Shown: positions 47,720 through 56,976, numbered from the stretch's first letter. The stretch is DNA of 64,000 bases from Pantoea sp. SOD02 (GCF_024707505.1 NZ_CP102604.1:1860001-1924000); one strand, 5' to 3'. Notes: generated by a model from the letters alone, not told the origin. Translations and numbers: made by a program.

Positions 47720-48067
47720 ATGATGACCACCGCATTTATTCACGATTTAATCGACTGGATTGACAACAATATTGAAACGCGTCTGGATCTGGATACCGTA
47801 GCGGGGCGCGCCGGTTATTCGAAATGGCACCTGCAACGTATGTTCAAAGAGCACACGGGTTTGCCTCTGGGCGAATACATTCGTGAGAAGAAGCTGAAAA
47901 AGTCAGCGGATCGCTTGACCACCAGCAATGAACCGATTCTTAACGTGGCGATTTCACTCGGTTTCGACTCGCAGCAGTCGTTTAACCGCAGCTTCAAACG
48001 CCAGTATGGCGTAGCGCCGGGAGCATGGCGTCGTCACGCCGCGCCATCCGCCAGCGCAATGCAGTAA
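47720..48067 (+). CDS. AraC/XylS-family activator, RarA/SoxS-like
   Basis: A 115-residue single-domain AraC-family protein with only the double helix-turn-helix, as in MarA, SoxS, RamA and RarA. First HTH: LDTVAGRAGYSKWHLQRMFKEHTG. Second: ILNVAISLGFDSQQSFNRSFKRQYGVAPGAWR. GGAG lies 8 bases before the paired ATG codons. Its position divergent from oqxAB matches the Klebsiella RarA locus, so it is probably the activator of the pump. It is controlled by its own abundance rather than by a ligand. Confidence 0.85.
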   Translation: MMTTAFIHDLIDWIDNNIETRLDLDTVAGRAGYSKWHLQRMFKEHTGLPLGEYIREKKLKKSADRLTTSNEPILNVAISLGFDSQQSFNRSFKRQYGVAPGAWRRHAAPSASAMQ

Positions 48068-48076
48068 ACCCCGCCA

Positions 48077-48105
48077 GGGCCAGCAGTGCTGGCCCGCGTT
48101 TTTCC
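48077..48105 (+). terminator. Terminator after the RarA-like gene
   Basis: GGGCCAGCA/TGCTGGCCC hairpin, then GCGTTTTTCCC, 9 bases past the stop codon. Confidence 0.85.
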
Positions 48106-48153
48106 CTGCCTTAAATCTGTTATTATCGTCGTCCTGTTTTTCAGGATGCCACC

Positions 48154-48588
48154 ATGTCAAAAAAACTCTGGATTGCCTTAATTCTGGTCCTCGCCGCGCT
48201 GTGGCTCGGGCTGAAACCGCGTTTGTCCGATAAATGGTCAGCCAGCCATCCCGATATCTCGCAGCTCACCGATGCCAACACCGTGGCGCGTTGGGTGCAG
48301 CAGCATCACAAATTACCCGATCTCTATCTCACCAAAAATGAAGCGCGTCGTCAGGGCTGGAATCCCAGCAAGGGCAACTTGTGTGAGGTATTGCCGGGCC
48401 GCGCGATTGGCGGCGATCGTTTCAGCAATCGTGAAAAAAGGTTGCCGATGCAGGCGGGCAGGCAGTGGTATGAAGCGGACGTGAATTACGATTGCGGTCA
48501 CCGCGATGCCGATCGTCTGCTTTACTCTTCCGATGGGCTGATTTTCCTCACCACCGATCACTATCGCAGCTTCAAACAGGTGCCTTAA
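48154..48588 (+). CDS. Barnase-type ribonuclease (N1/T1 family)
   Basis: A 144-residue microbial ribonuclease. An N-terminal hydrophobic segment (LWIALILVLAALWLGL, residues 5-20) exports or anchors it. The catalytic domain has LPDLYLTKNEARRQGWNPSKGNL and PGRAIGGDRFSNREKRLP (guanine-binding loop). The catalytic residues are Glu107 (WYEADVNY), Arg121 (RDADRLLYSSDG) and His136 (TTDHYRSF), equal to barnase Glu73, Arg87 and His102. All three are present, so it should cleave RNA after G. The barstar gene follows by two bases. Confidence 0.93.
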   Translation: MSKKLWIALILVLAALWLGLKPRLSDKWSASHPDISQLTDANTVARWVQQHHKLPDLYLTKNEARRQGWNPSKGNLCEVLPGRAIGGDRFSNREKRLPMQAGRQWYEADVNYDCGHRDADRLLYSSDGLIFLTTDHYRSFKQVP

Positions 48589-48590
48589 CC

Positions 48591-48863
48591 ATGTTGACGC
48601 TCCATTTTGACTTTGAAAACTTGTCGGATCGCCAGGCGTTTTACCGCGCGCTGGTGCAGCAAAGTGCCTGCCCAGTGGATTTCGGCAACAATCTTGATGC
48701 GCTGTGGGATTGGCTGACCGGCGGCATGGCGCTGCCGGCGACTTTCTATTTAGCGCATGCCGATGACGCCAACGAGAGTGCCGAATTCGCGCCGGTGCTG
48801 GCGTTACTGGAAGAGGCGCAGCAGCAGTTAGAAGGCGAGCTGCGCCTGGTGCGTGGCGAGTAA
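48591..48863 (+). CDS. Barstar family ribonuclease inhibitor
   Basis: A 90-residue barstar homologue (barstar is 90 aa), the cytoplasmic inhibitor of barnase. LHFDFENLSDRQAFYRALVQQ and DFGNNLDALWDWLTGGMALPATF correspond to the barstar beta1-helix1 and the inhibitory helix 2; the Asp of LDALWDWL matches the residue that plugs the RNase active site. The start at 48591 follows the RNase stop by two bases; the longer upstream frame lies inside the RNase gene and is rejected. It is convergent with srfC with one base between stop codons. Confidence 0.93.
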   Translation: MLTLHFDFENLSDRQAFYRALVQQSACPVDFGNNLDALWDWLTGGMALPATFYLAHADDANESAEFAPVLALLEEAQQQLEGELRLVRGE

Positions 48864-48864
48864 A

Positions 48865-51237
48865 TTACGCGTGCAGCGGTAACAGCAAAATCGCCAGCAT
48901 CTGGCGGGCATTGGCGGGCAAATCGCCGCCGCCGGTATAGCCGTTATTCTCAACGATCACCGAATTCAACCCCACCAGCCAGTCATAGATGTAGTAAGCG
49001 GTATGATTGGCGGGTGCGGCCGACAGACGCGTCAAACGCTGTCCCGGCGAGAAGCTGACGCTTGGTGCAGGCGGACGGGCAAAAATCGTCTGACCGCGAT
49101 TGACGCGACTTTCAGGACGTTCGCTCTCCGGGCGCTGTAAAAAGCCCAGCCACGCGACAAAATCACCCAGCACCGTCATGGCACGAGAAACCTGACGATC
49201 GGTTCGCGCTTCGTGGGCGCTGGCCTGCGCATCCGGCTCATTCAGCGCACTCTGCAGTTTGCTCAGCACTTTGAGACGGAAGCTGGCGGTAATCAACTCT
49301 TCCACCAGCATCTCCAGCGTCGGTTTATCGACGTTGAGCAGTGCCAGCAGGCTGCGGCTCTCCGGCAACTGACGCAAATGCTCTAGCCACAGCGCAAACA
49401 CCTGCTGCGGAAATTGCTGATCGCGCTGACCGCCCGAGCTACGCGGCTCAGCGGCGGCCACCGGCTCGTCTTTAAACAGATCGAACTCGAAGCCGATGCC
49501 AAAATAGCTCTGCTCAGCGGCTGCGGTTTTGGCGCTATGTTGAGTATGATTGCTGCTGCTTTGGCTCAGCCACAGCTGACGCACCGCTTCGCGTGACGGC
49601 TGCAAACGTTCTAGCAGTTCACCGTGCAAACCGGTGCGATGTTGCAAACATTTCAGCAACGTATCGGAGATCGCCTGCTTGCGTGCCGCCTGTTCTGGCG
49701 TGGCGCTGGATTCGGTCCACGGCTGCAAACGTTCCACCAGCTTCTGCTGCAGCGCGCCGAGCTGCAGCGCCAGACGATCGCGGCGCGCTTCCGGCTGCAT
49801 CTCATCCTGCAACCAGCTGCCCATGCGATCGACGCCTGCGCGATCCAGCGCCAGCATCGAACCCCAACTCTGTCCCGGCTGACCAATCTGCCGTTGCACC
49901 GCTTCATCAACGTTAATCTGCTGCTGCTGATAGCGCGCGTCATGCGGCGTGATCGCCCAAATCAGACGCGGCTTTTCACCGCTGGCAGCGATGGTTTGAT
50001 GCATGTGCCACTCGCGCAGCGCGCTGGCGGCGACATCGGTATCCTGACGCTGGCTGGCGGCGGTACAGATCAGCATCAAATCAATGCCCTGACGCGCGGC
50101 GTACAGGCCCGGCAGCAGCGCACGTTTCTGTTCCAGCAGCGTGGCGCGCAGCGGATCGCGTTTGCGCAGCTGCGCCAGTTCATCCTGTTGGGCGCGATCG
50201 GCTGGCGTGCCCGGCGCGGGCAGCTCGAGCATATCCGCATCATCGTACAGCGCCTGACGCGGCGTGGAGCTGAGCGGCAAAGTGATCTCCAGCGTCAGCA
50301 GCGACAGCAATCCCAGCGGCACATGCTGCGCTTTCCCCGCGCGATTGGCGACGATCGGACACACTTCGATCATTTCTTGCCAGTCGGCATCGTTGCCAAT
50401 CAGTTTTTCTGCCGGCAGCGCAGCATCGTCCACCAGCACGCTAAGCGGTGCTAACACGCGCGGTGCGTGGCGCAGCTGGTGACGCAAGTGCATCAGGCTG
50501 CGCAGGCTTTCGTTCAGCGCGTTTTGGCCCGGCCACAGCAGAGCAAACAGCTGTACGCGATCGTCGACGTTGAGCCACGGCGCCAGCGCAATCGCCTGCG
50601 GCCAGAAGTGGCGATCGAGAATCTCGGCATGACGATGATGACGACGGCTCCAAGCCCACAGCGTGATCAGCGCATCGCTGTCGAGGCCCGGCTGAGGTTC
50701 ATCCTGGCGATGGCGCTGCAAACGCTGCAAAGCGGCATCGATCTGCACGGTGTCGGGCTGAAGCTCGGTTTTGGCGCAGGCCAGCATCAAACGAATCAGT
50801 TCCACTTCGCTCAGCAGCGTCATCTCCAGCGGCCAGGCGTTGGATTGGGTTTCGCGCTGATGGCTGAAGCGGGTAGCGATAGCGAAATCGAGATTGCCGG
50901 GATTGATGTTCTGGAAATAGTTCAGGGTTTTATCGCCGAGACGCGCAATAAGTTGGCCCTGCGCATCGCCGACCATCTCACTCAGCAGCCAGGCTTTGCC
51001 CGCCTGCGACTGACCAAACAGCGCCAGCGTCACCGGACGCGCCAGCTGGCGCGCCAGTGCATGGCTTTCCACCCGCGCGCGGCGCAGCTGCAGCGTCAGG
51101 GTTTCGGCTTCCAGCGCCAGACGCGGTGCGTGCGCCTGATGGGTTTCCACCCAGTTCAGCGCGCCATCCAGCGTTTCCTGCATCAGGCTCAGACGTTTCG
51201 CGGGCGTAACCGGCGAGGCTTTTTTGGCAGTTCTCAT
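48865..51237 (-). CDS. srfC: SrfC family protein (putative virulence factor)
   Basis: A 790-residue SrfC-family protein, third gene of srfABC. A P-loop-like motif FGQSQAGKAWLLSEMVG lies at residues 74-90; the usual Ser/Thr after GK is Ala82, so nucleotide binding or hydrolysis may be altered. The middle has TAASQRQDTDVAAS and an Asp/Lys-rich region suggestive of a large GTPase-like or effector fold. The start ATG overlaps the srfB stop as ATGA; the longer start is not supported. SrfC was found as an SsrB-regulated gene in Salmonella; the SrfABC set is reported as a cytotoxin in Xenorhabdus. The role in this organism is unknown. Confidence 0.85.
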   Translation of the reverse strand: MRTAKKASPVTPAKRLSLMQETLDGALNWVETHQAHAPRLALEAETLTLQLRRARVESHALARQLARPVTLALFGQSQAGKAWLLSEMVGDAQGQLIARLGDKTLNYFQNINPGNLDFAIATRFSHQRETQSNAWPLEMTLLSEVELIRLMLACAKTELQPDTVQIDAALQRLQRHRQDEPQPGLDSDALITLWAWSRRHHRHAEILDRHFWPQAIALAPWLNVDDRVQLFALLWPGQNALNESLRSLMHLRHQLRHAPRVLAPLSVLVDDAALPAEKLIGNDADWQEMIEVCPIVANRAGKAQHVPLGLLSLLTLEITLPLSSTPRQALYDDADMLELPAPGTPADRAQQDELAQLRKRDPLRATLLEQKRALLPGLYAARQGIDLMLICTAASQRQDTDVAASALREWHMHQTIAASGEKPRLIWAITPHDARYQQQQINVDEAVQRQIGQPGQSWGSMLALDRAGVDRMGSWLQDEMQPEARRDRLALQLGALQQKLVERLQPWTESSATPEQAARKQAISDTLLKCLQHRTGLHGELLERLQPSREAVRQLWLSQSSSNHTQHSAKTAAAEQSYFGIGFEFDLFKDEPVAAAEPRSSGGQRDQQFPQQVFALWLEHLRQLPESRSLLALLNVDKPTLEMLVEELITASFRLKVLSKLQSALNEPDAQASAHEARTDRQVSRAMTVLGDFVAWLGFLQRPESERPESRVNRGQTIFARPPAPSVSFSPGQRLTRLSAAPANHTAYYIYDWLVGLNSVIVENNGYTGGGDLPANARQMLAILLLPLHA

Positions 51238-54206
51238 CGTTTGCAGACGCTCCCGCTGTCGATCCAATATTGCGCATTCGCGTTGCCGGTGGCGGAAAGC
51301 GTATTCAGTTTCAGACTCAGCTGCTCCAGCGGCACGCGCGTGCCGTCATCCATGCGTGCATCGCTTAACACTAAGCGTTCAGGGCCGAGATTATCCGGGC
51401 CCGGCTGCACCGCCAGCTTGATGCGCAGTACGCTTTCACCGGCAACCTGACGCGCCAGCGTCGGGTCGACAATGCTCAGGCTATACAGCGGCGATGCCGG
51501 CCAGCGATCGTTCTCCAGCTGGCGGAAGCCAAGGCAAACGTTGCCGCGAATGCGGAAGCTGCTTTTGCGATCCAGCGCGAAACTGCTGCTGTCGAGGTCG
51601 ATTTCGCTGTAGCACAGATTGTCGTCGCTGAGCGCCGAGGTCTCATCCAGCACGCCGAGATAGCGAATGGTGGAGTAAGGTTCGAAATCACCGGCACGGA
51701 ACCAGAAGCTGCTGAGGCGCAAATCGAGCGCCAGCAGGCACAGCATCGCGCCCACCGCGGCGGTGGATTTCGGGTTATCAATACGGCCTTGCTTGTTGAA
51801 CGGATACCAGTCGCTGGTGTGATAGCCTTCCAGCGACAAAATACGGCTGCCCGGCAAGGGTTGCAGATGGCGCACCAGCGCCTGAATGCCGGGGAAGCGT
51901 GACGGGCGACCGGTGAGCAGCAGCACATCGCACTGATACAAAGACACCACTTCGCACATCGCGCGCAGCGCCGGAATAATCGCCATGCGGTGTTGCAGGA
52001 ACTCGCCGTGCAGCTGCGCCATGCTGACCACCAGCGGCACCTGAAGCAGATCGAAACGGCTATCGCCGCCGAGCGTGCGCTGAATTTCACCGTTCACAAA
52101 CGCCAGCACGCTGCTGGCCGGTTTTTGTGGCACCAGCTCGCCGAACAGCGCATTGATTTCGCTGTGGCTGTCGAGCGGATCCCAGTTTTCATACTGCTCC
52201 AGCACCGCCTGCGCCAGCGGAATAAACAGCTGCAGCGTCACTTGCTGACGCAGCGTGGCTTGACCGTCCATGCGGCTGTCGTGACCAAACAGCTTGTTCA
52301 TTAGCGGTTCGGCCAGTTGCAATCCGGCTTTCTGCAAGCTCTGCTGCAATGCCGGCAGAATCCACAGCTGAATCACGTCCAGCAGAATATCGTCACCGGC
52401 GACTTTGAAGCCTTCGCGGAACAGCAAGCGCGGGGTTATTTTGACGTTGTTGCCCTGGCCGTCATCGAGGCGATATTGGGTGATGGCTAAATCAGTGGTG
52501 CCGCCGCCAATATCAATCGAGGCGATGCGCAGGCTTTTACCCGGCAGCTCATCGACTTCACGCGGGCGATCCGGGCGCGCCATGCTGCTGAAGAAATCTT
52601 CTGCGCGACCAGCAAAGTTGACCTGAGTTTCGTTGAACAGCCACACCATTTGACCGCAGGTAGCTTCGTCCCACTCCATCTGCACATCCGGCACCGGACG
52701 CAGGCTGGTTGCCTGGCTGGCGGCGGTGAACTCTTCTTCGGCGGGATGCCAGCCTTCGGCTTTCCATACCAGCGCGATGGCTTCCTGCATGCGGCGACGG
52801 AAAATCTCACGCTCCGGCTTCGGCATCGCCGACGGCAGCGTCAGAATCACATGACGCAGCTGGCGCGGTGCCTGGCTTTGCGGCATGCGCTGGCGCTGCG
52901 CCACGCTGTTCATCTGCATCATCGCCTGCGCCAGCAGTTCGCACAGCATAAAGGTCATCAGCGAACTGCGGCTGTAGCTGGCGGAGAACACTGGCAGACG
53001 ATCGTCTTCCGCCAGCGCGTGCAGCGGCTGGCCTTCGTCATTGATCAGTAAAGTGAACGGCAGCGCAGTCGCCTGCGGCTCATCGCTGCTGCCGTTGGCG
53101 TTGAAGCGCCAGCCTGGCTGATAGCGCGCTTCATCCCATAAATAGCGGCGCGGACTGGACAAGCCGGTGCTGCCTTCGGTGCCAGCACGCAGCAGCGCCA
53201 GACGGCTGGCTTCACGGCCCACGCGCGTCAGCGACGGCCACATAAAGGCATTTTCACGGCCGCTCTCTAGCGAGAAGTTAGCCTTGCCGAAACGGGTTTC
53301 CGCAAACTCCAGACGGCTGTCGAACAGTTCGTTGTACACCTGATGCGGCTCAGAGAGATCGCGCAGCTGCAGCTCGTAGGTTTGACGCAGGCCGCTGCTC
53401 TCTTCGGCGTGATCTTCCACCAGAATGCCGCAGGTGTGCGAGTTGCCGACGTCGAGAATGATATCGACGTTGACCGCCGGCGTTTGCAGCGACGTCGCCT
53501 GAATATAGATCTCCGCCAGATCGAGCTGTTCGCCCAGCAGTTCCAGCAGGTTGAGATAGTGCGCCTGATATTCGAACTCACGCAGCGCCTGGTTTAGCTC
53601 CTGCTCACGGCGTGATTCCAGCGCATGCACTTGCTGGCTAAAGGTTTCACGCAGCCAGCCATCGACCCAGGTGTGATCAAGAAATTCGCCCAGCTCGTAG
53701 TTGTGCCAGGCGAGGGCGAAACTGACGCCGTTCTGCGCATCGGCTTTGCTTAAACCGTGCTGCTCACCGCCATCTTGTTCTGAAACAATGCGCGTATCGA
53801 AGGCGAGGGTAATGCGATGAGTGTTGCCTGCCGCATCAGGTTGGGCGAGCGGCGCCAGATGCAGACGCGCCCAGTTATCCGGGCCGCCAATAAAACGACG
53901 TCCGCTGGTGCAGCGCAGCACCGGCAGCGGCAGCCATTGATGAGCCAGCAGCTTCAGCGAATCGGCCAGCGCGATATCCGTTTCCGGTCGCACCACTTCC
54001 GCCGCGCCGCCATCTTCTGGATAGAGCAGGAACTTGCCGCTGTTGCCGTCGACGTTGAGGCGCAGCAGCGGGCCGTTGGCGGTTTGACGCACGAACTGGC
54101 GGCGAGCCTGCAACGCAGGCAAACGCAAACCGAAATCAAGAAACTGCACACCGCTATCTTCAATCAGCGTGATTTTCTGTTTGTCATCGATGAGGGGAGC
54201 CAACAT
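51234..54206 (-). CDS. srfB: SrfB family protein (actin/Hsp70-fold ATPase-like)
   Basis: A 990-residue SrfB-family protein. Residues 246-262 (NVDIILDVGNSHTCGILVED) resemble the phosphate-1 loop of the actin/Hsp70/sugar-kinase fold. IASIDIGGGTTDLAITQY (562-578) is a clear phosphate-2 loop. DVLLLTGRPSRFPGIQAL (760-777) fits the adenosine motif. The first 240 and last 150 residues are extra to that core. It lies between srfA and srfC with 2-base gap and 4-base overlap. I infer an ATP-driven assembly or chaperone-like component; no activity is established. Confidence 0.88.
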   Translation of the reverse strand: MLAPLIDDKQKITLIEDSGVQFLDFGLRLPALQARRQFVRQTANGPLLRLNVDGNSGKFLLYPEDGGAAEVVRPETDIALADSLKLLAHQWLPLPVLRCTSGRRFIGGPDNWARLHLAPLAQPDAAGNTHRITLAFDTRIVSEQDGGEQHGLSKADAQNGVSFALAWHNYELGEFLDHTWVDGWLRETFSQQVHALESRREQELNQALREFEYQAHYLNLLELLGEQLDLAEIYIQATSLQTPAVNVDIILDVGNSHTCGILVEDHAEESSGLRQTYELQLRDLSEPHQVYNELFDSRLEFAETRFGKANFSLESGRENAFMWPSLTRVGREASRLALLRAGTEGSTGLSSPRRYLWDEARYQPGWRFNANGSSDEPQATALPFTLLINDEGQPLHALAEDDRLPVFSASYSRSSLMTFMLCELLAQAMMQMNSVAQRQRMPQSQAPRQLRHVILTLPSAMPKPEREIFRRRMQEAIALVWKAEGWHPAEEEFTAASQATSLRPVPDVQMEWDEATCGQMVWLFNETQVNFAGRAEDFFSSMARPDRPREVDELPGKSLRIASIDIGGGTTDLAITQYRLDDGQGNNVKITPRLLFREGFKVAGDDILLDVIQLWILPALQQSLQKAGLQLAEPLMNKLFGHDSRMDGQATLRQQVTLQLFIPLAQAVLEQYENWDPLDSHSEINALFGELVPQKPASSVLAFVNGEIQRTLGGDSRFDLLQVPLVVSMAQLHGEFLQHRMAIIPALRAMCEVVSLYQCDVLLLTGRPSRFPGIQALVRHLQPLPGSRILSLEGYHTSDWYPFNKQGRIDNPKSTAAVGAMLCLLALDLRLSSFWFRAGDFEPYSTIRYLGVLDETSALSDDNLCYSEIDLDSSSFALDRKSSFRIRGNVCLGFRQLENDRWPASPLYSLSIVDPTLARQVAGESVLRIKLAVQPGPDNLGPERLVLSDARMDDGTRVPLEQLSLKLNTLSATGNANAQYWIDSGSVCKR

Positions 54207-54208
54207 GT

Positions 54209-55549
54209 TTACTTACTCTCACGCTTAATCGTCAACGGGAAGACCTGATCTGCGCCGTATTGCGCAGTACAGCTGGCGATGCCATCACCGGCTTTACACA
54301 CCAGTTCCGGCATGCGGTAACGCGATTTATCGCTGCAGGTCGCAGTATAGCGGCTGCGCACTTCCATGCTGCCGGCGCTGGTCATCGCGGCGGTGACATC
54401 GGCTTTGCAGCGGATGTTGTCGCCCTGGGTAATGGTGGCGGAGCCTTTGCCGTTGCGGATCTGATAGCGCAGGCTTGGCGGTTTGCCGGTCGGCAGATTG
54501 GTTTGACGCAAGGTCACGCGCCAGGTGCCATTGATAAATTTCACCGAGCCAACGCGCGCGTCTTCGGTGGTCATCACCAAATCATCGGCTTTGGCCGGTT
54601 CGGTGTGTTCAGCGACCACCTCAGGCGGTGCGACAGGCGCAGCAACCGGCGCTGGGGCGGCAATGACGGTGGCGGCGGTTTGTGGCAGCGTGGCGGCGAG
54701 CTTTTCCGCTTTAACCATCACGGCTGGCGGCTTACTCACCGGCACAGGCACATCGGCAACGCTAATCGCAGCCGGTTGTGGTGCGCTGTGCAGCCAGAAG
54801 GCGACGCCCGCAGCGACCACCGCCGCAACCGGCAACAGCAGCATCAGTGGACGCACGGCAAAGGCGCGACGTGGCGGCACAACAGGTGCCGGTTCAGGCG
54901 CTGGCTCAGGAATGACTTCGGCTTCTGGTTCTTCGACTTCAGGTTCCGGCTCGATCAGCGGTTCGGCAGCAGCAGGCGGCACGTCGATCAGCGGCGCAAT
55001 CACTGGTGCCACCACCAGCGGAGCGGGCGCTGGCGGTTCCGGCAATAGCGGCGGCAGTTCATCTTCCAGCGAATCACGCAGGCAAGCCAGCGCGTCATCA
55101 CGCGAACGCGCCTGCGGATCGACAAAGCCCCAGAAGGTGATCACCGGTTTGCCATCCACCAGATAAACGTACTGCTGATCCGGGAACTGCAACGTCTTGC
55201 TCAGCAACGCACCAAACAAGCGCATCGCCGGATTCTCCGCGTCGCGCGCGCGCAGGCTCAGCGCTTGCAAATCTTGCTGGTTGAGCGTCAGCAGTTCCAG
55301 CGCCTGACGGCGCTCGTGATCGCTGGCACCCAGCCAGGATTTTACTTTGCCATTAAACGGGGCGTACCAATCGAGGCGGTCACCGCGCTCGTTGACCTGC
55401 GGAATCGCGAGGCAATTGGCCAGCGTGGTTTGGCGGCGCAGGCGCAGGGTTTCACGGATTTGCAGCGCGGACGTCCAGACCGGCTGGCCGTTTTCACCCA
55501 GTGCCAGTACCGTGTCCAGATTGCCGCTGCGCAGAAAAGTTTTTGCCAC
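54209..55549 (-). CDS. srfA: SrfA family protein, single-pass membrane
   Basis: A 446-residue SrfA-family protein, first gene of srfABC. Residues 1-160 are cytoplasmic by charge (FLRSGNLDTVLALGENGQPVW at the start). A long Pro/Glu/Ala segment spans 165-226. A single membrane helix follows at about 233-253 (PLMLLLPVAAVVAAGVAFWL). A second Pro/Ala linker leads to a C-terminal domain (GSVKFINGTWRVTLRQTNLPTGKPPSLRYQI) with four Cys that could form disulfides in the periplasm. It probably anchors the SrfB/SrfC machinery at the inner membrane; this is inference from topology. Confidence 0.8.
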   Translation of the reverse strand: MAKTFLRSGNLDTVLALGENGQPVWTSALQIRETLRLRRQTTLANCLAIPQVNERGDRLDWYAPFNGKVKSWLGASDHERRQALELLTLNQQDLQALSLRARDAENPAMRLFGALLSKTLQFPDQQYVYLVDGKPVITFWGFVDPQARSRDDALACLRDSLEDELPPLLPEPPAPAPLVVAPVIAPLIDVPPAAAEPLIEPEPEVEEPEAEVIPEPAPEPAPVVPPRRAFAVRPLMLLLPVAAVVAAGVAFWLHSAPQPAAISVADVPVPVSKPPAVMVKAEKLAATLPQTAATVIAAPAPVAAPVAPPEVVAEHTEPAKADDLVMTTEDARVGSVKFINGTWRVTLRQTNLPTGKPPSLRYQIRNGKGSATITQGDNIRCKADVTAAMTSAGSMEVRSRYTATCSDKSRYRMPELVCKAGDGIASCTAQYGADQVFPLTIKRESK

Positions 55550-55701
55550 TCGTTGGGCCCTTATCGGTGGTTGTCTGAGGCAGAACAGTGTGTGTTTTTG
55601 GCGATGATAGTGATCTTAAGCCAAATGCTGCGAAATCAAACGGCTGATAAAGGGGGAAAAACAGGGCGTTTTTCCCGGGTGCGGAGAAGATTGCTGAAAT
55701 T

Positions 55702-56880
55702 TTAAGCGCGGCGTTGTGGGGAAAGAATCAAATAGGTCAGCATGCCGCCGAGCAAGCCCCAAAAGGCGGAGCCGATGCCCAACAGCGAAATGCCGCTGGC
55801 GGTGATCAGGAACGCCACGATGGCGCTATCGCGCTGATCCGGCTCCGCTAAGGCGCGCTGCAAGCTGCCGGAGAGCGTGGCCAGCAGCGCCAAACCGGCC
55901 AGCGTGGCGATCAATACCGGCGGCAAGGCGCTCAGCATGATGGCGATCAATCCGCCGGTAAATCCGGTCAGCAGGTAGAACACGCCCGCCAATGCGGAGG
56001 CCATCCAGCGGCGCGCCGGATTCGGATCGACATCGTCGCCCATGCAGATGGCGGCGGTAATGGCGGCGATACACACCGAAAATCCACCAAACGGCGACAG
56101 CACTAAGGCGATAAATCCGGTCCAGCCGGTCAGCGCCGAAACCGGCGGCTGGTAACCGTGCGCCTGCAAGGTGGCGATGCCCGGTGCGTTTTGCGACGCC
56201 ATGGTGACGAGGAAATAGGGCAACCCCACGCCAATCAGCGCTGCCAGATTAAACTGCGGCATGATGAATTCGGGACGATTGATCGCCAGCGCATGCGGCG
56301 GAAAGTGGATCGATTGCTGGCCCAGCGCCACCAGCACGCCGGCGATCAACGCCAGAATAATCGCGTAGCGCGGCAGCCAGCGACGGCTCAACAGCCACAC
56401 CAGACACATGCTGCCGCACAGCGCGAAATTGCTCTGCAAACCGCTAAAGGTGCCGATGCCAAACTTCAGCAGAATCCCGGCCAACATCGCCGCCGCCAGC
56501 GACTGCGGAATGTGATTCATCAGACGAGCAAACAGGCCGGTGACGCCGCACAACACAATCAGCAGGTTAGTCGCGACAAATACGCCAACCACTTCATTCA
56601 GCGTCAAACCCTGCACGCTGGTGGCGAGCAGCGCCGCGCCAGGCGTTGACCATGCGGCGAGGATTGGCATGCGTGTCCACAGTGATAAGCCGAACGAGGC
56701 CAATCCCATGCCGACGCCAAGCATCGACAGCCAGCCACCAATCTGCTCCGGCGAAGCGCCCGCCGCCTGCGCCGCCTGAAAAATCAGCGCCGCCGTGCTG
56801 CTGTAGCCCACCAGCACGGCGATAAATCCAGAAATCAGCATCGGGAAAGAGAAAGCACTGCGCTTGGTGGCGGTTGTCAT
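55702..56880 (-). CDS. BenE family transporter (YdcO-like)
   Basis: A 392-residue BenE-family permease of the nucleobase:cation symporter fold. SGFIAVLVGYSSTAALIFQAAQAAGAS is the family start. WSTPGAALLATSV and VTMASQNAPGIATLQAHGYQPP are conserved substrate-site regions. About 12 helices. E. coli YdcO is its homologue and is likewise next to ydcN. The usual label is benzoate transport, not demonstrated for YdcO. It is divergent from the sutR-like regulator with shared operators. Confidence 0.92.
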   Translation of the reverse strand: MTTATKRSAFSFPMLISGFIAVLVGYSSTAALIFQAAQAAGASPEQIGGWLSMLGVGMGLASFGLSLWTRMPILAAWSTPGAALLATSVQGLTLNEVVGVFVATNLLIVLCGVTGLFARLMNHIPQSLAAAMLAGILLKFGIGTFSGLQSNFALCGSMCLVWLLSRRWLPRYAIILALIAGVLVALGQQSIHFPPHALAINRPEFIMPQFNLAALIGVGLPYFLVTMASQNAPGIATLQAHGYQPPVSALTGWTGFIALVLSPFGGFSVCIAAITAAICMGDDVDPNPARRWMASALAGVFYLLTGFTGGLIAIMLSALPPVLIATLAGLALLATLSGSLQRALAEPDQRDSAIVAFLITASGISLLGIGSAFWGLLGGMLTYLILSPQRRA

Positions 56881-56895
56881 CAGGTCACATCCAGT

Positions 56896-56913
56896 TGTGC
56901 GTTATAACGCACA
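56896..56913. promoter_or_regulatory. Perfect palindromic operator between benE and sutR-like gene
   Basis: TGTGCGTTATAACGCACA is a perfect 18-base palindrome, 16 bases from the benE start. It is the likely site for the adjacent XRE-cupin regulator. Confidence 0.7.
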
Positions 56914-56924
56914 TAGTGGCATGG

Positions 56925-56940
56925 AGCGTTATAGCGCACA
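56925..56940. promoter_or_regulatory. Second, imperfect operator copy
   Basis: AGCGTTATAGCGCACA repeats the first palindrome with one changed central base. The copies are 28 bases apart centre to centre, consistent with cooperative binding. Confidence 0.6.
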
Positions 56941-56976
56941 AGTGTTACACTGCGCGCGAGCTTTTCGGGAGAACAC

